Shown one piece after another: positions 14,769 through 22,374 of a stretch of 46,789 bases of DNA. Both the position numbers and the translations under genes were made by a program. Under the pieces are notes generated by a model, which saw only the letters and a list, made by a program, of their open reading frames with translations, ran no database searches and had not been told where the DNA came from. The first letter of the stretch is position 1, and every line of letters starts with the position of its first letter. Source of the stretch: CAYRJD01 sp964424585 (GTDB lineage: Bacteria; Actinomycetota; Acidimicrobiia; Acidimicrobiales; Poriferisodalaceae); contig CAYRJD010000043.1 in NCBI GenBank assembly GCA_964424585.1, positions 1 through 46,789 of the forward strand, read 5' to 3'.

Positions 14769-15584
14769 GTGAGCGCGTCTGGTGCACCCGCTGAGCTGTT
14801 GATCGTGGGCGGCGGCAACATGGGCGGCGCGCTCATAGAGGGCCTCATCGCGAGCGGCACGCCTGCCGACGACATCACCGTCGCCGAGCTGTTCGAGCAG
14901 CGACGAGCCGAGCTGTCCGAGCGCTACGGCGTGCAAGTGACTGCCGACGTCGTGCCCAGCGCTGGCGCGTTGTTGGCGACCAAGCCTGACGGCATCGCAA
15001 CCGCAGCGAAAGCCGTCGCGCAAGCTGGCACCGAGCGGGTGCTGAGCGTGGCGGCGGGCGTTTCGATAGCCACGCTCGAAGCGCAGCTGCCGCCCGACAC
15101 GCCGGTGGTGCGGGCGATGCCGAACACGCCCGCGCTGGTGCGTGAGGGGGCGGCCGCGTTTGCCGCGAACGCCGCCGCGAGTGACGCCGACGTCGCCTGG
15201 GCGCAGAGCATCTTGAGCGCGGTGGGCGTGGCGGTGCAGGTGCCCGAGAAGCTGCTCGACGCGGTGACCGGGCTGTCGGGCTCTGGGCCGGCGTACGTGT
15301 TCTTGGTGGCCGAGGCGCTCATCGAGGCCGGCGTCGCGCAGGGCGTTCCTCGCTCGGAAGCGACCACGCTGGTCGCGCAGACGCTGCTGGGTTCGGCGAC
15401 GCTGCTGACGAACGCGCTCGCCGAAGGCACGCCGCCTGCGAAGCTGCGCGCGGACGTCACGTCGCCGGGCGGCACGACCGCAGCAGGGCTGTTCGAGCTA
15501 GAAGCGGCGGCGGTGCGGGCGGCGTTCGGCAAGGCCGTCGCGGCGGCTACGCGTCGGTCGGTCGAACTCGGCAAGCCAGCCTGA
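14769..15584 (+). CDS. proC: Pyrroline-5-carboxylate reductase
   Basis: The protein has 271 residues, full length. It catalyses the last step of proline synthesis, NAD(P)H-dependent reduction of pyrroline-5-carboxylate. The Rossmann motif IVGGGNMGGALIEGL is near the N-terminus. VVRAMPNTPALVREGA is in the middle. The family signature is in the C-terminal dimerisation domain (DAVTGLSGSGPAYVF and RADVTSPGGTTAAGL). The GTG start is 9 bp after the YbjN gene. The mshA-YbjN-proC-hemA order echoes mycobacterial synteny. Confidence 0.96.
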   Translation: MSASGAPAELLIVGGGNMGGALIEGLIASGTPADDITVAELFEQRRAELSERYGVQVTADVVPSAGALLATKPDGIATAAKAVAQAGTERVLSVAAGVSIATLEAQLPPDTPVVRAMPNTPALVREGAAAFAANAAASDADVAWAQSILSAVGVAVQVPEKLLDAVTGLSGSGPAYVFLVAEALIEAGVAQGVPRSEATTLVAQTLLGSATLLTNALAEGTPPAKLRADVTSPGGTTAAGLFELEAAAVRAAFGKAVAAATRRSVELGKPA

Positions 15585-15635
15585 CCGGCCAGTTCGGTGC
15601 TGCTCGTTTGCCCGCCGCCGCGTCGGTAGCGCCCG

Positions 15636-16523
15636 GTGTCAGTGCCTCGCTACGAGACCGCCACGCTGCTGACCGACCTGGGCCACGCCGATGAGATGGT
15701 CGGCATCGTGCACGCCATCTTCCGCGAGCACGCGCCGGCGACCGTGGTCATCGACTTGTGCCACACCGTTGCGCCCGGCGACGCACGCAGCGCTGCGATG
15801 ATGCTGGCGCGCTCGGTCAACCACGTCAACCCTGGCTTGGTGATGGTGAGCGTCGGCAGACGGCTCGAACGCCCGGCGGTAGCGGTGAGCGTCGGACAGG
15901 GTGCTGCCGCGCTGGTCGGGCCCGACAACGGCTCGCTCGCCGCCGCAGTCGCCGCGGTTGGCGGAGCCGATGCGGCGGTGCAGCTCGTGGCCGCGCCAGC
16001 CGAGACGCTCGTGGCGGTGGCCAGTTCGGCTGCCAGTTCAGCTGGCGGTTCGGCTGGCGGTTCGCCCGGCGCACCGAGCACGGCCGTTCACCCAGCCCGT
16101 GACGTGCTGGCGCCGGCGGCCGCGGCATTGTGCGCGGGTGCGCCGCTGGCTTCGCTCGGCCGCGAGGTTGACGCAGCGCTGCTGATGCCCGCGCTCGTGC
16201 CGATCGTGCGCACCGAGCACGACGGCACGCTCACCGGTGAGGTGCTCAGCACCGACCTCTGCGGCGTCGCGCAGCTCAACGTCGACCGTGTCGCGCTCGC
16301 CCAAATGCTCGATGGTGACGAAAAGCTGATCGTCGAGTGGGCACAAGAGCGTCGAGTTGCTCAGCTCGCGCCGCCGGGCGCGCCGCCGGTTGTGGCGGGC
16401 AACGTGGCGTCGTTGTGCGACGACGTGCACGGGTTGCTGGAGGTGCACTTGCCGAACGAGCACAGCGCGGCTGACGCCGGGCTCGCCCGGGGTGTCGAAG
16501 TGCGGCTGAAGCCCGTTACGTGA
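15636..16523 (+). CDS. SAM hydroxide adenosyltransferase (DUF62) family protein with an altered active-site motif
   Basis: The protein has 295 residues. LLTDLGHADEMVGIVHAIF, VIDLCHTVAPGDARSAAMML and LVGPDNGSLAAAV identify the family that splits S-adenosylmethionine into adenosine and methionine. In the family the segment after the third strand reads VVDPGVGxxR and carries the catalytic Asp. Here it reads VSVGRRLER (71-79), so Ser72 stands at the Asp position while Arg79 and the later His151 (HPARD) remain. A Ser/Ala/Gly-rich insertion fills 127-149 and comes from repeated GGTTCGGCTGGC-type DNA. The fold is probably kept, but activity is doubtful. The GTG start is 51 bp after proC. Confidence 0.8.
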   Translation: MSVPRYETATLLTDLGHADEMVGIVHAIFREHAPATVVIDLCHTVAPGDARSAAMMLARSVNHVNPGLVMVSVGRRLERPAVAVSVGQGAAALVGPDNGSLAAAVAAVGGADAAVQLVAAPAETLVAVASSAASSAGGSAGGSPGAPSTAVHPARDVLAPAAAALCAGAPLASLGREVDAALLMPALVPIVRTEHDGTLTGEVLSTDLCGVAQLNVDRVALAQMLDGDEKLIVEWAQERRVAQLAPPGAPPVVAGNVASLCDDVHGLLEVHLPNEHSAADAGLARGVEVRLKPVT

Positions 16524-16547
16524 GGCTGGCCGCATGAGAAGGGTGCC

Positions 16548-16634
16548 GTGAGAAGAGGACCCGCCATCACGCTGGTCGTGCTGCTGATGCTGATCGTGCT
16601 GACGGCGGTCATCCAACTGGTGTTCTTCATCTAA
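16548..16634 (+). CDS. Predicted 28-residue single-helix membrane protein
   Basis: GTG 16548 opens a 28-codon frame. It starts MRRGPAI and continues as one hydrophobic helix (TLVVLLMLIVLTAVIQLVFF) that ends at TAA. AGAAGG lies 5 nt upstream, one of the better ribosome-binding sites nearby. A positively charged N-terminus before a helix fits a small inner-membrane protein. It lies between the SAM-hydrolase homologue and hemA. No family is recognised; it could be a chance frame. Confidence 0.5.
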   Translation: MRRGPAITLVVLLMLIVLTAVIQLVFFI

Positions 16635-16649
16635 CTGTTCATCTAACTG
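16626..16649 (+). repeat. 12-bp perfect tandem duplication
   Basis: TTCATCTAACTG occurs twice without a gap. The first copy contains the TAA stop of the 28-codon ORF, so the duplication also duplicates an in-frame stop. Confidence 0.85.
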
Positions 16650-16763
16650 TCGAGCGACGACCCGTCTAGCCACGACGCGCACACCGAGCGGGCAGACTTA
16701 CAACCCGCGCCGTCACCGCGTTTACGCCGTCACCGTCGAACACATCGAGAGCGAGACCAGCCG

Positions 16764-18014
16764 TTGCCAGTTGTGGTTATGGGAATGAACTTCCGCAGCG
16801 CTCCGCTCGAGCTGTTGGAGGCCGGCACGATTGCCGAGCTGCCCAAGGCGCTGGCGCACGTCGTGGCGCGCGACCACATCTCCGAGGCGGTGCTGGTGTC
16901 GACGTGCCATCGCACCGAGGCATACGTCGTAGCCGAGCGGTTCCACGCGGCGCAGGTTGAGCTAGGCGAGTTCTTCGAGACGCTCACCGACCGACCGTTC
17001 GACCAGATCGCCGACGCGCTCTACACCCGCTACGACGCAGAGGCCGCCGAGCACTTGTTTGCGGTCACGGCCGGACTCGACTCGGCGGTGATCGGCGAAA
17101 CCGAGATCGCGGGGCAGATCAAGGCCGCGGCCGAGACGGCTCGCGTCGAGGGCAGCGCCGGGCCGGTGCTCAATCAGCTCTTCAGGCACGCGCTGGGCGC
17201 GTCGAAACGGGTTCGGACGAACACGGCAATCAGCCGTCACACGGCTTCGTTGTCGCATGCGGCGGTGCAGATGGCGACGCAGCACTTGGGCACGCTGACG
17301 GAACGAAGCGTGCTGGTGGTGGGCGCCGGCGACATGGCGCAGTCGGCTGTGGTGGCGTTGGCTGCGGCAGGCCCCGCGCAGGTGCTGATCGCCAATCGGT
17401 CTCGTGAGCGCGCGGTCGAGCTAGCTGGGCGCGTCGATGGGCGAGTGCTGAGCCTCGACGATCTCGAGACCGCCTTGGCGGAAGTCGACGTGCTGCTGAC
17501 GACGACCGGCGCGACGTCGGTGATCGTCGAGCGCGCACACGTGGGCGAGGTGGTGCGACAGCGTGCGGGCAAGCCCCTGCTGATCGTCGACTTGGCGGTG
17601 CCGCGAGACGTCGAGCCCACCGTGGCCGACATCGAGGGGGTCACGCTGTTCAACATCGACGATCTCGCTCGCTTCGCTGAGGCGGGACGCGCCGAACGTC
17701 GAGCTGAAGTCGCGGCTGCGCGGGCCTTGATCGCGGACGAGCTAGAGCGATACGAGATAGAGAGTTCGGCCCGCGAGATGGGGCCGCTCATCACGCAGCT
17801 GCGCGCGGCCGGTGAGGCGAGCCGAGCGACAGCCGTTGAGCAGCTGCTCGCGTCTCATCGGTTCAACGAAGCCGAGCGAGAGGCGATCGTGCGAGCCAGT
17901 CAGGCCATCGTCGCCAAGTTTCTTCACACCCCGACCGTCACGCTGAAACGTCAGGCTGGCACTGCTACGGGTGACCGGTTGGCGCAATCGCTGCGCGAGC
18001 TCTTTGACCTCTAG
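16764..18014 (+). CDS. hemA: Glutamyl-tRNA reductase
   Basis: The protein has 416 residues. It reduces Glu-tRNA(Glu) to glutamate-1-semialdehyde, the entry step of C5-pathway tetrapyrrole synthesis. The N-terminus PVVVMGMNFRSAPLELLE matches the family. The catalytic cysteine is Cys48 in LVSTCHRTEAY, and the NADPH site is VLVVGAGDMAQS. A C-terminal dimerisation domain is present. I chose TTG 16764 because it gives the usual N-terminal length; in-frame upstream codons offer no start. hemC follows closely, giving a hemA-hemC-hemD operon. Confidence 0.96.
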   Translation: MPVVVMGMNFRSAPLELLEAGTIAELPKALAHVVARDHISEAVLVSTCHRTEAYVVAERFHAAQVELGEFFETLTDRPFDQIADALYTRYDAEAAEHLFAVTAGLDSAVIGETEIAGQIKAAAETARVEGSAGPVLNQLFRHALGASKRVRTNTAISRHTASLSHAAVQMATQHLGTLTERSVLVVGAGDMAQSAVVALAAAGPAQVLIANRSRERAVELAGRVDGRVLSLDDLETALAEVDVLLTTTGATSVIVERAHVGEVVRQRAGKPLLIVDLAVPRDVEPTVADIEGVTLFNIDDLARFAEAGRAERRAEVAAARALIADELERYEIESSAREMGPLITQLRAAGEASRATAVEQLLASHRFNEAEREAIVRASQAIVAKFLHTPTVTLKRQAGTATGDRLAQSLRELFDL

Positions 18015-18051
18015 CGACGTTCGACGCTTTGGCGTCGGCGCGAGATCGCAC

Positions 18052-19065
18052 TTGCGCCTCGCCTCGCGCACGTCGCCGCTGGCGATGGCTCAGGCGCAGT
18101 TGGTGGTTGAAGCTTTGGCGGCACTCGAGTGCGAAGCCGAGGTGGTGGGCGTGCGCACCCAGGGCGACCTCGAACGGTCGACGCCCATTTCGCAGCTGGC
18201 TGGTCGCGGCGTGTTCGTGGCGGGCGTGCAACAAGCGGTGTTGGACGGTCGAGCCGACGTGGCGGTGCACGCGGCCAAAGACATGCGGTCGCTGCCGACG
18301 CCGGGATTGGAGCTGGTGGGGTGCTTGCCGCGCGGTGACGCGCGTGACGCGCTGGTGGTCGCGGCGGGCGGGGCGTCGGCCGATACGTCGGCCAGCCAGC
18401 GAGACGCGACGACGGCACGCACCAGCGAGGCCGCGTTAGGCGTGTTGAGACGGGGCGCCACCGTCGCGACCGGCTCGGTGCGACGGCAGGTGCAGCTGGC
18501 CGCGCTGCGCCCGGATCTGTCTTTCGTCGGCCTGCGCGGCAACATCGCTACTCGCTTGGCCGTCGTCGACGAGCCCGACGTCGACGCAGTCGTGGTGGCG
18601 TGCGCGGCGCTGGAGCGTTTGGGCCTCACCGAGCGAGCGGACGTGGTGTTTGACGCTGCGGCTGTCGTGCCCCAAGCCGGACAAGGAGCGATCGCGCTGG
18701 AGGTGCGAGCCGACGACGAGCCTGCGGTCAACATGCTGTCGCAAGTCGTCGACCCCGTCACGACCCGCTGCGTCACCGCCGAGCGAGCTGTGCTCGCCGC
18801 GTTTGGCGGCGGCTGCGACCTGCCCATCGGCGCGCATGCGACCCAGCTCGCGACAGGCGAACTGTCGCTGGTAGCGATGGTTGCAAAGCAGCGACCCGCC
18901 GGCGAAGGGGCACCCAGTTCGGCTGGGCCGCTGTCGCTGCATCGTGCGCAATCCTCCGGCAGCGACGCTGCGCATCTGGGCACCGAACTCGCTGGCGAGC
19001 TGATGGCTGCAGCGGGCTACTCGCCCGAACCGGTCTCGGCCAGCAACGCACCTTCGCCGGGCTGA
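18052..19065 (+). CDS. hemC: Porphobilinogen deaminase (hydroxymethylbilane synthase)
   Basis: The protein is about 337 residues from TTG 18052, which places LRLASRTSPLAMAQAQLV at the N-terminus as in the family. An open frame runs back into hemA, so GTG 17971 cannot be excluded. The enzyme condenses four porphobilinogens. VHAAKDM holds the catalytic Asp, GSVRRQVQL is a substrate-binding segment, and Cys in FGGGCDLPIGAH attaches the dipyrromethane cofactor. Two polar insertions (SADTSASQRDATTAR and, near the C-terminus, PAGEGAPSSAG) make it longer than usual. Confidence 0.94.
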   Translation: MRLASRTSPLAMAQAQLVVEALAALECEAEVVGVRTQGDLERSTPISQLAGRGVFVAGVQQAVLDGRADVAVHAAKDMRSLPTPGLELVGCLPRGDARDALVVAAGGASADTSASQRDATTARTSEAALGVLRRGATVATGSVRRQVQLAALRPDLSFVGLRGNIATRLAVVDEPDVDAVVVACAALERLGLTERADVVFDAAAVVPQAGQGAIALEVRADDEPAVNMLSQVVDPVTTRCVTAERAVLAAFGGGCDLPIGAHATQLATGELSLVAMVAKQRPAGEGAPSSAGPLSLHRAQSSGSDAAHLGTELAGELMAAAGYSPEPVSASNAPSPG

Positions 19066-19077
19066 CCCGCCGCGCGC

Positions 19078-19836
19078 ATGGCATCATCCGAGCAGCTCGC
19101 TGACAAGCGCATCGTCGTCACTCGTGCGTCGCATCAGGCGGCACCGCTGGTCGAAGCGCTGCGCGCTGCTGGTGCCTCGGTCGTCGTCGCGCCGGCGATC
19201 GCCATCGTGCCGCCGCTCGACGGCGGACAGAGCCTCGACGATGCGTTGTTGCGGTTGCGGTCGTTCTCTTGGGTGGCGTTTACGTCGACCAACTCGGTTG
19301 CCGCGACGTTCGCTCGCGCGGATCGCCGCGGGGTGCGTAAGCACTTCGGCGCGGTTCGTACCGCAGCGGTCGGCCCGCAGACCGCTGCTCGCCTTGAGCG
19401 CGAGCTAGGTCGACCGACCGACGCAGTGCCGCCCCTTCACACCGCCGCCGCACTGGCGACAGAGCTGGGCGAGCCCGCAGACGGCGACCACTGCTTCGTG
19501 CCGCTGGCGCACGAAGGGCGGCCTGACCTGCCAGAAGGCCTGAAAGGCCAAGGATGGCGAGTGACGACTGCTGCTGCCTACCGCACCGTTCACCCGTCGT
19601 TGCCGGCGCACCTGCTGCGCGACGTGCTGAGCGCCGATCTGGTGGTGTTTGCCTCACCTTCGGCGGCGCGAGGCCACCTCGATCAGCTCGCAGAGCACGG
19701 CGAAACCCTGCGCGCCAGCGTCGTGTGCATCGGCCCGACCACCGCAGCCGCGTGCGAACGCCTCGGCATCACTCCCGCCGCCGTCGCCGCCTCACCCACC
19801 ACCACCGAGGTGATCGCCGCGCTCGGTCAGTCGTGA
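19078..19836 (+). CDS. hemD: Uroporphyrinogen-III synthase
   Basis: The protein has 252 residues. The family is poorly conserved, but the two-domain pattern is visible: KRIVVTRASHQAAPLVEALRA at the N-terminus, WVAFTSTNSV, then AAVGPQTAARLERELG, and in the second half TTAAAYRTV, LVVFASPSAARG and CIGPTTAAACERLGI. It closes and inverts hydroxymethylbilane to uroporphyrinogen III. It starts 12 bp after hemC. No fused methyltransferase domain is present, unlike some actinobacterial hemD genes. It converges on asd with 14 bp between the stops. Confidence 0.92.
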   Translation: MASSEQLADKRIVVTRASHQAAPLVEALRAAGASVVVAPAIAIVPPLDGGQSLDDALLRLRSFSWVAFTSTNSVAATFARADRRGVRKHFGAVRTAAVGPQTAARLERELGRPTDAVPPLHTAAALATELGEPADGDHCFVPLAHEGRPDLPEGLKGQGWRVTTAAAYRTVHPSLPAHLLRDVLSADLVVFASPSAARGHLDQLAEHGETLRASVVCIGPTTAAACERLGITPAAVAASPTTTEVIAALGQS

Positions 19837-19850
19837 CGCGGGCTGACCGC

Positions 19851-20951
19851 CTAGCGCAGTGCGCCTCGCTTGGAGAGTTCTTCGGCGATCTGGATGGCGT
19901 TGAGGGCTGCGCCCTTGCGCAGGTTGTCGCCGACTAGGAACAGCGCTAGGCCGTTCGGCGCGGTGTCGTCTGCGCGCAGCCGGCCGACGTAGGTGTCGTC
20001 TTCTCCGGCGGCGTCGAGCGGGGTCGGCGCGTCGGCCAGCATGACGCCGGGAGCGGTCGCCAGCAGTTCGTGGGCTCGTTGCGGGCTGATCGGCGCCGCA
20101 AAGCGCAGGTTGAGCGACAGCGAGTGGCCGGTGAACACCGGCACCCGCACGCACGTTGCCGACACGTCGAGGTCGGCGATGCCCAAGATCTTTCGGCTCT
20201 CGTTGCGCAGCTTTTGCTCTTCGTCGGTCTCTAGCCCGACGCTTCCCATCGGCGCGCCATCTGGCCCGACGCGGTCAGCTTCGCCGACGAACGACCCCGC
20301 GAGCGGCAGCACGTTGTGCGCGATGTGCGCCGCAAACTGCTCGGGCACACCGCCGCGCACCGCCGCGCCGTCGAACGTCAGCCCCGCCGCGCCGTCGACG
20401 CTGTGGCGCAGCTGGGTCGCCAGCTCATCAACGCCAGCTAGCCCCGCGCCGGAGACAGCCTGATAGGTCGACGCCACCATCGACACCAGCCCGGCCTCGG
20501 CATGGAGCGGCGCGAGCACCGGCATCGCCACCATCGTCGTGCAGTTCGGGTTGGCGACGATGCCTTTGGGTCTGTCGTCGAGCGCGCCGGCGTTCACCTC
20601 GGGCACGACCAGCGGCACTGCGTCGTCCATCCGCCAGGCGGATGAGTTGTCGATGACGATCGCGCCGGCATCGGCCACTCGCTCGGCAATCGCAAGCGAC
20701 GTGGTCTTGCCCGCAGAGAAGAGGGCCAGGTCGAGCCCGCCGTAGTCGGCTTGCGCCGCATCTTCGACCACCAGCTCCGCCGGCTCGCGGCCGTCGCCAG
20801 TCAGCGCGCCAGCAGGCCAGCGCATCGTGCGGCCGGCTGACCGCGCCGAGGCGAACACGCGCAGCTCTTCAATCTCGAGGTTGCGCTCGGCCAGCAACCG
20901 CAGCATCACTCCACCGACTTGTCCGGTTGCACCGACGACGCCGACTCTCAT
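19851..20951 (-). CDS. asd: Aspartate-semialdehyde dehydrogenase
   Basis: The protein has 366 residues. It reduces aspartyl phosphate to aspartate semialdehyde for lysine, methionine, threonine and diaminopimelate. The N-terminal NADP site is VGVVGATGQVGGVML, the active-site Cys is in VANPNCTTMVAM, and TYQAVSGAGLAG follows. A strong ribosome-binding site GGGAGG stands 5 nt before ATG 20951, unlike the leaderless genes around it, which fits its place as second gene after lysC. The two stops with hemD are nearly back to back. Confidence 0.96.
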   Translation of the reverse strand: MRVGVVGATGQVGGVMLRLLAERNLEIEELRVFASARSAGRTMRWPAGALTGDGREPAELVVEDAAQADYGGLDLALFSAGKTTSLAIAERVADAGAIVIDNSSAWRMDDAVPLVVPEVNAGALDDRPKGIVANPNCTTMVAMPVLAPLHAEAGLVSMVASTYQAVSGAGLAGVDELATQLRHSVDGAAGLTFDGAAVRGGVPEQFAAHIAHNVLPLAGSFVGEADRVGPDGAPMGSVGLETDEEQKLRNESRKILGIADLDVSATCVRVPVFTGHSLSLNLRFAAPISPQRAHELLATAPGVMLADAPTPLDAAGEDDTYVGRLRADDTAPNGLALFLVGDNLRKGAALNAIQIAEELSKRGALR

Positions 20952-20978
20952 CTCTGCCTCCCCGATCGAGCGACCGGA

Positions 20979-21004
20979 CTAGTTGATGTGCCTTCTAGTT
21001 GATG
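20979..21004 (+). repeat. Direct repeat in the lysC-asd spacer
   Basis: CTAGTTGATG occurs at 20979-20988 and 20995-21004 with a 16-bp period. It lies between the lysC stop and the asd ribosome-binding site. The role is unknown. Confidence 0.6.
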
Positions 21005-21029
21005 AGTGCGCAAGGCTACGCCCAACAGT

Positions 21030-21054
21030 CGAGCCACTCAGGCGAGCCACTCAG
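21030..21054 (+). repeat. 12-bp direct repeat over the lysC stop codon
   Basis: CGAGCCACTCAG occurs at 21030-21041 and 21043-21054. The second copy contains the lysC stop (TGA on the minus strand), so the end of the gene has been tandemly duplicated. Confidence 0.7.
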
Positions 21055-22331
21055 TCGAGCCCGTAGGCGGTGTGCAGCGCGACCGTCGCCTCGTCGACCT
21101 GCGCCTCGTTCACGACGCAGCTGATGCGAATCGGCGACGTGGCGATCATGTCGATGTTGATGCCGTGGCCAGCGAGCGTCTCAAACATCGTCGCTGCCAC
21201 GCCCGGGTGCATCGCCATGCCCGCGCCGACGACTGAGACGCGCCCGATGCTCTTGTCGGCGATCACGTCACGGAAGGTGACCACGTCGCGCATCTGCTCG
21301 CAGATGCTCGCCGCCTCGTCGGCTACGCCTTCGGGCACCGTGAAGGAGATGTCGGTGTGGCCGCCTTCGCCGACGTTCTGCACGATCATGTCGACGTTGA
21401 CGTGCGCGTCGGCGAGCGTGCGGAACACCTTCGCCGCGATGCCGGGCTCGTCGCGCACGCCGGTGATCGTGATCTTGGCTTGAGAGGTGTCGGGCACCAC
21501 ACCGGTGATGATCGGCTGCTCCATGGGTGGCTCCTCCTGGTCGTGTTGGCCGAGCGAACAGACTGACGTCAGGCGCGCCGCGTGCCGCGCGTCGATTTCG
21601 GCTTGCGAGCACACCAGCGTGCCGGGCTCCCACGTGAACGCCGAACGCACGTGCAGCGCGACGCCGTAGGCACGGGCGACCTCGACCGAGCGTGTCGCCG
21701 GCTTGGGGCAGCCCATCGCGGTCATTTCGAGCAGCTCGTCGAAGCTGATCGCGGCGATGCGATGCGCCGACGGGCACACCCTTGGGTCGGTCGTGAACAC
21801 GCCCGACACGTCGGTGTACAGCTCGCACGACTCAGCGCCCAGCTGATGCGCCAGCGCGACCGCGGTGGTGTCTGACCCGCCTCGACCCAAGAACGTGACG
21901 TTGTTGTCGGCCGACACGCCCTGCGCGCCGGCCACCACCGGCACTCGCTTGGCGGCGAGCGACTCGCGCACCCGCTTGGGGTCGAGCCGCAGAATCTTCG
22001 CGTCGCGGTGGTTGGTGTCGGTGAGGAAGCCGGCCTGGCTGCCGGTGAAGCTCTCGGCCGCGACGTCGGCCTCGTCGAGCGCCATGCACATCAGCGCGAT
22101 GGCCTTGCGCTCGCCTGCGGTGACGAGCATGTCCATCTCGCGGCCCGGCGGGTCGTCGTTGACCTCAGCGGCCATCCGCAACAAGTCGTCGGTCTCGGCG
22201 CCCATCGCGCTAACAACCAGCACGACGTCGTCGCCACGCGCCAGGCATCGGCGGACGTGCGCGGCGACCTCCGCCATGCGCTGCGGGCCCGCCACGGAGG
22301 TGCCGCCGAACTTTTGAACGACGAGCGGCAC
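21051..22331 (-). CDS. lysC: Aspartokinase (alpha subunit; beta subunit starts inside at 21524)
   Basis: The protein has 426 residues from GTG 22331, chosen because TACGCT lies 8 nt upstream and the product then starts with the family N-terminus PLVVQKFGGTSVAG. The kinase domain is followed by two ACT domains (after about 270: ITGVRDEPGIAAKVFRTLAD and VSVVGAGMAMHPGVAATMFE) for feedback control. An internal ATG at 21524 begins MEQPIITGVV behind AGGAGGAG. This matches the known actinobacterial arrangement in which a regulatory beta subunit is made from the same frame (157 residues here). asd follows on the same strand. Confidence 0.96.
   Translation of the reverse strand: MPLVVQKFGGTSVAGPQRMAEVAAHVRRCLARGDDVVLVVSAMGAETDDLLRMAAEVNDDPPGREMDMLVTAGERKAIALMCMALDEADVAAESFTGSQAGFLTDTNHRDAKILRLDPKRVRESLAAKRVPVVAGAQGVSADNNVTFLGRGGSDTTAVALAHQLGAESCELYTDVSGVFTTDPRVCPSAHRIAAISFDELLEMTAMGCPKPATRSVEVARAYGVALHVRSAFTWEPGTLVCSQAEIDARHAARLTSVCSLGQHDQEEPPMEQPIITGVVPDTSQAKITITGVRDEPGIAAKVFRTLADAHVNVDMIVQNVGEGGHTDISFTVPEGVADEAASICEQMRDVVTFRDVIADKSIGRVSVVGAGMAMHPGVAATMFETLAGHGINIDMIATSPIRISCVVNEAQVDEATVALHTAYGLD
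21531..21538 (-). promoter_or_regulatory. Internal ribosome-binding site for the aspartokinase beta subunit
   Basis: AGGAGGAG stands 6 nt before in-frame ATG 21524 inside lysC. It is among the strongest Shine-Dalgarno sequences in the window and sits at the position where beta subunits begin in corynebacteria. Confidence 0.8.
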
Positions 22332-22339
22332 GACGACCA

Positions 22340-22345
22340 AGCGTA
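22340..22345 (-). promoter_or_regulatory. -10 box TACGCT of lysC
   Basis: TACGCT lies 8 nt before GTG 22331. It is divergent from the PPIase box at 22361, with 15 bp between the two boxes. Confidence 0.52.
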
Positions 22346-22360
22346 CCGACGGCGCGTCGT

Positions 22361-22366
22361 TAGCCT
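22361..22366 (+). promoter_or_regulatory. -10 box TAGCCT of the PPIase gene
   Basis: TAGCCT lies 8 nt before TTG 22375. The sequence resembles that before the thioredoxin gene (TAGCCTGTTCGC in both). Confidence 0.5.
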
Positions 22367-22374
22367 GTTCGCTC

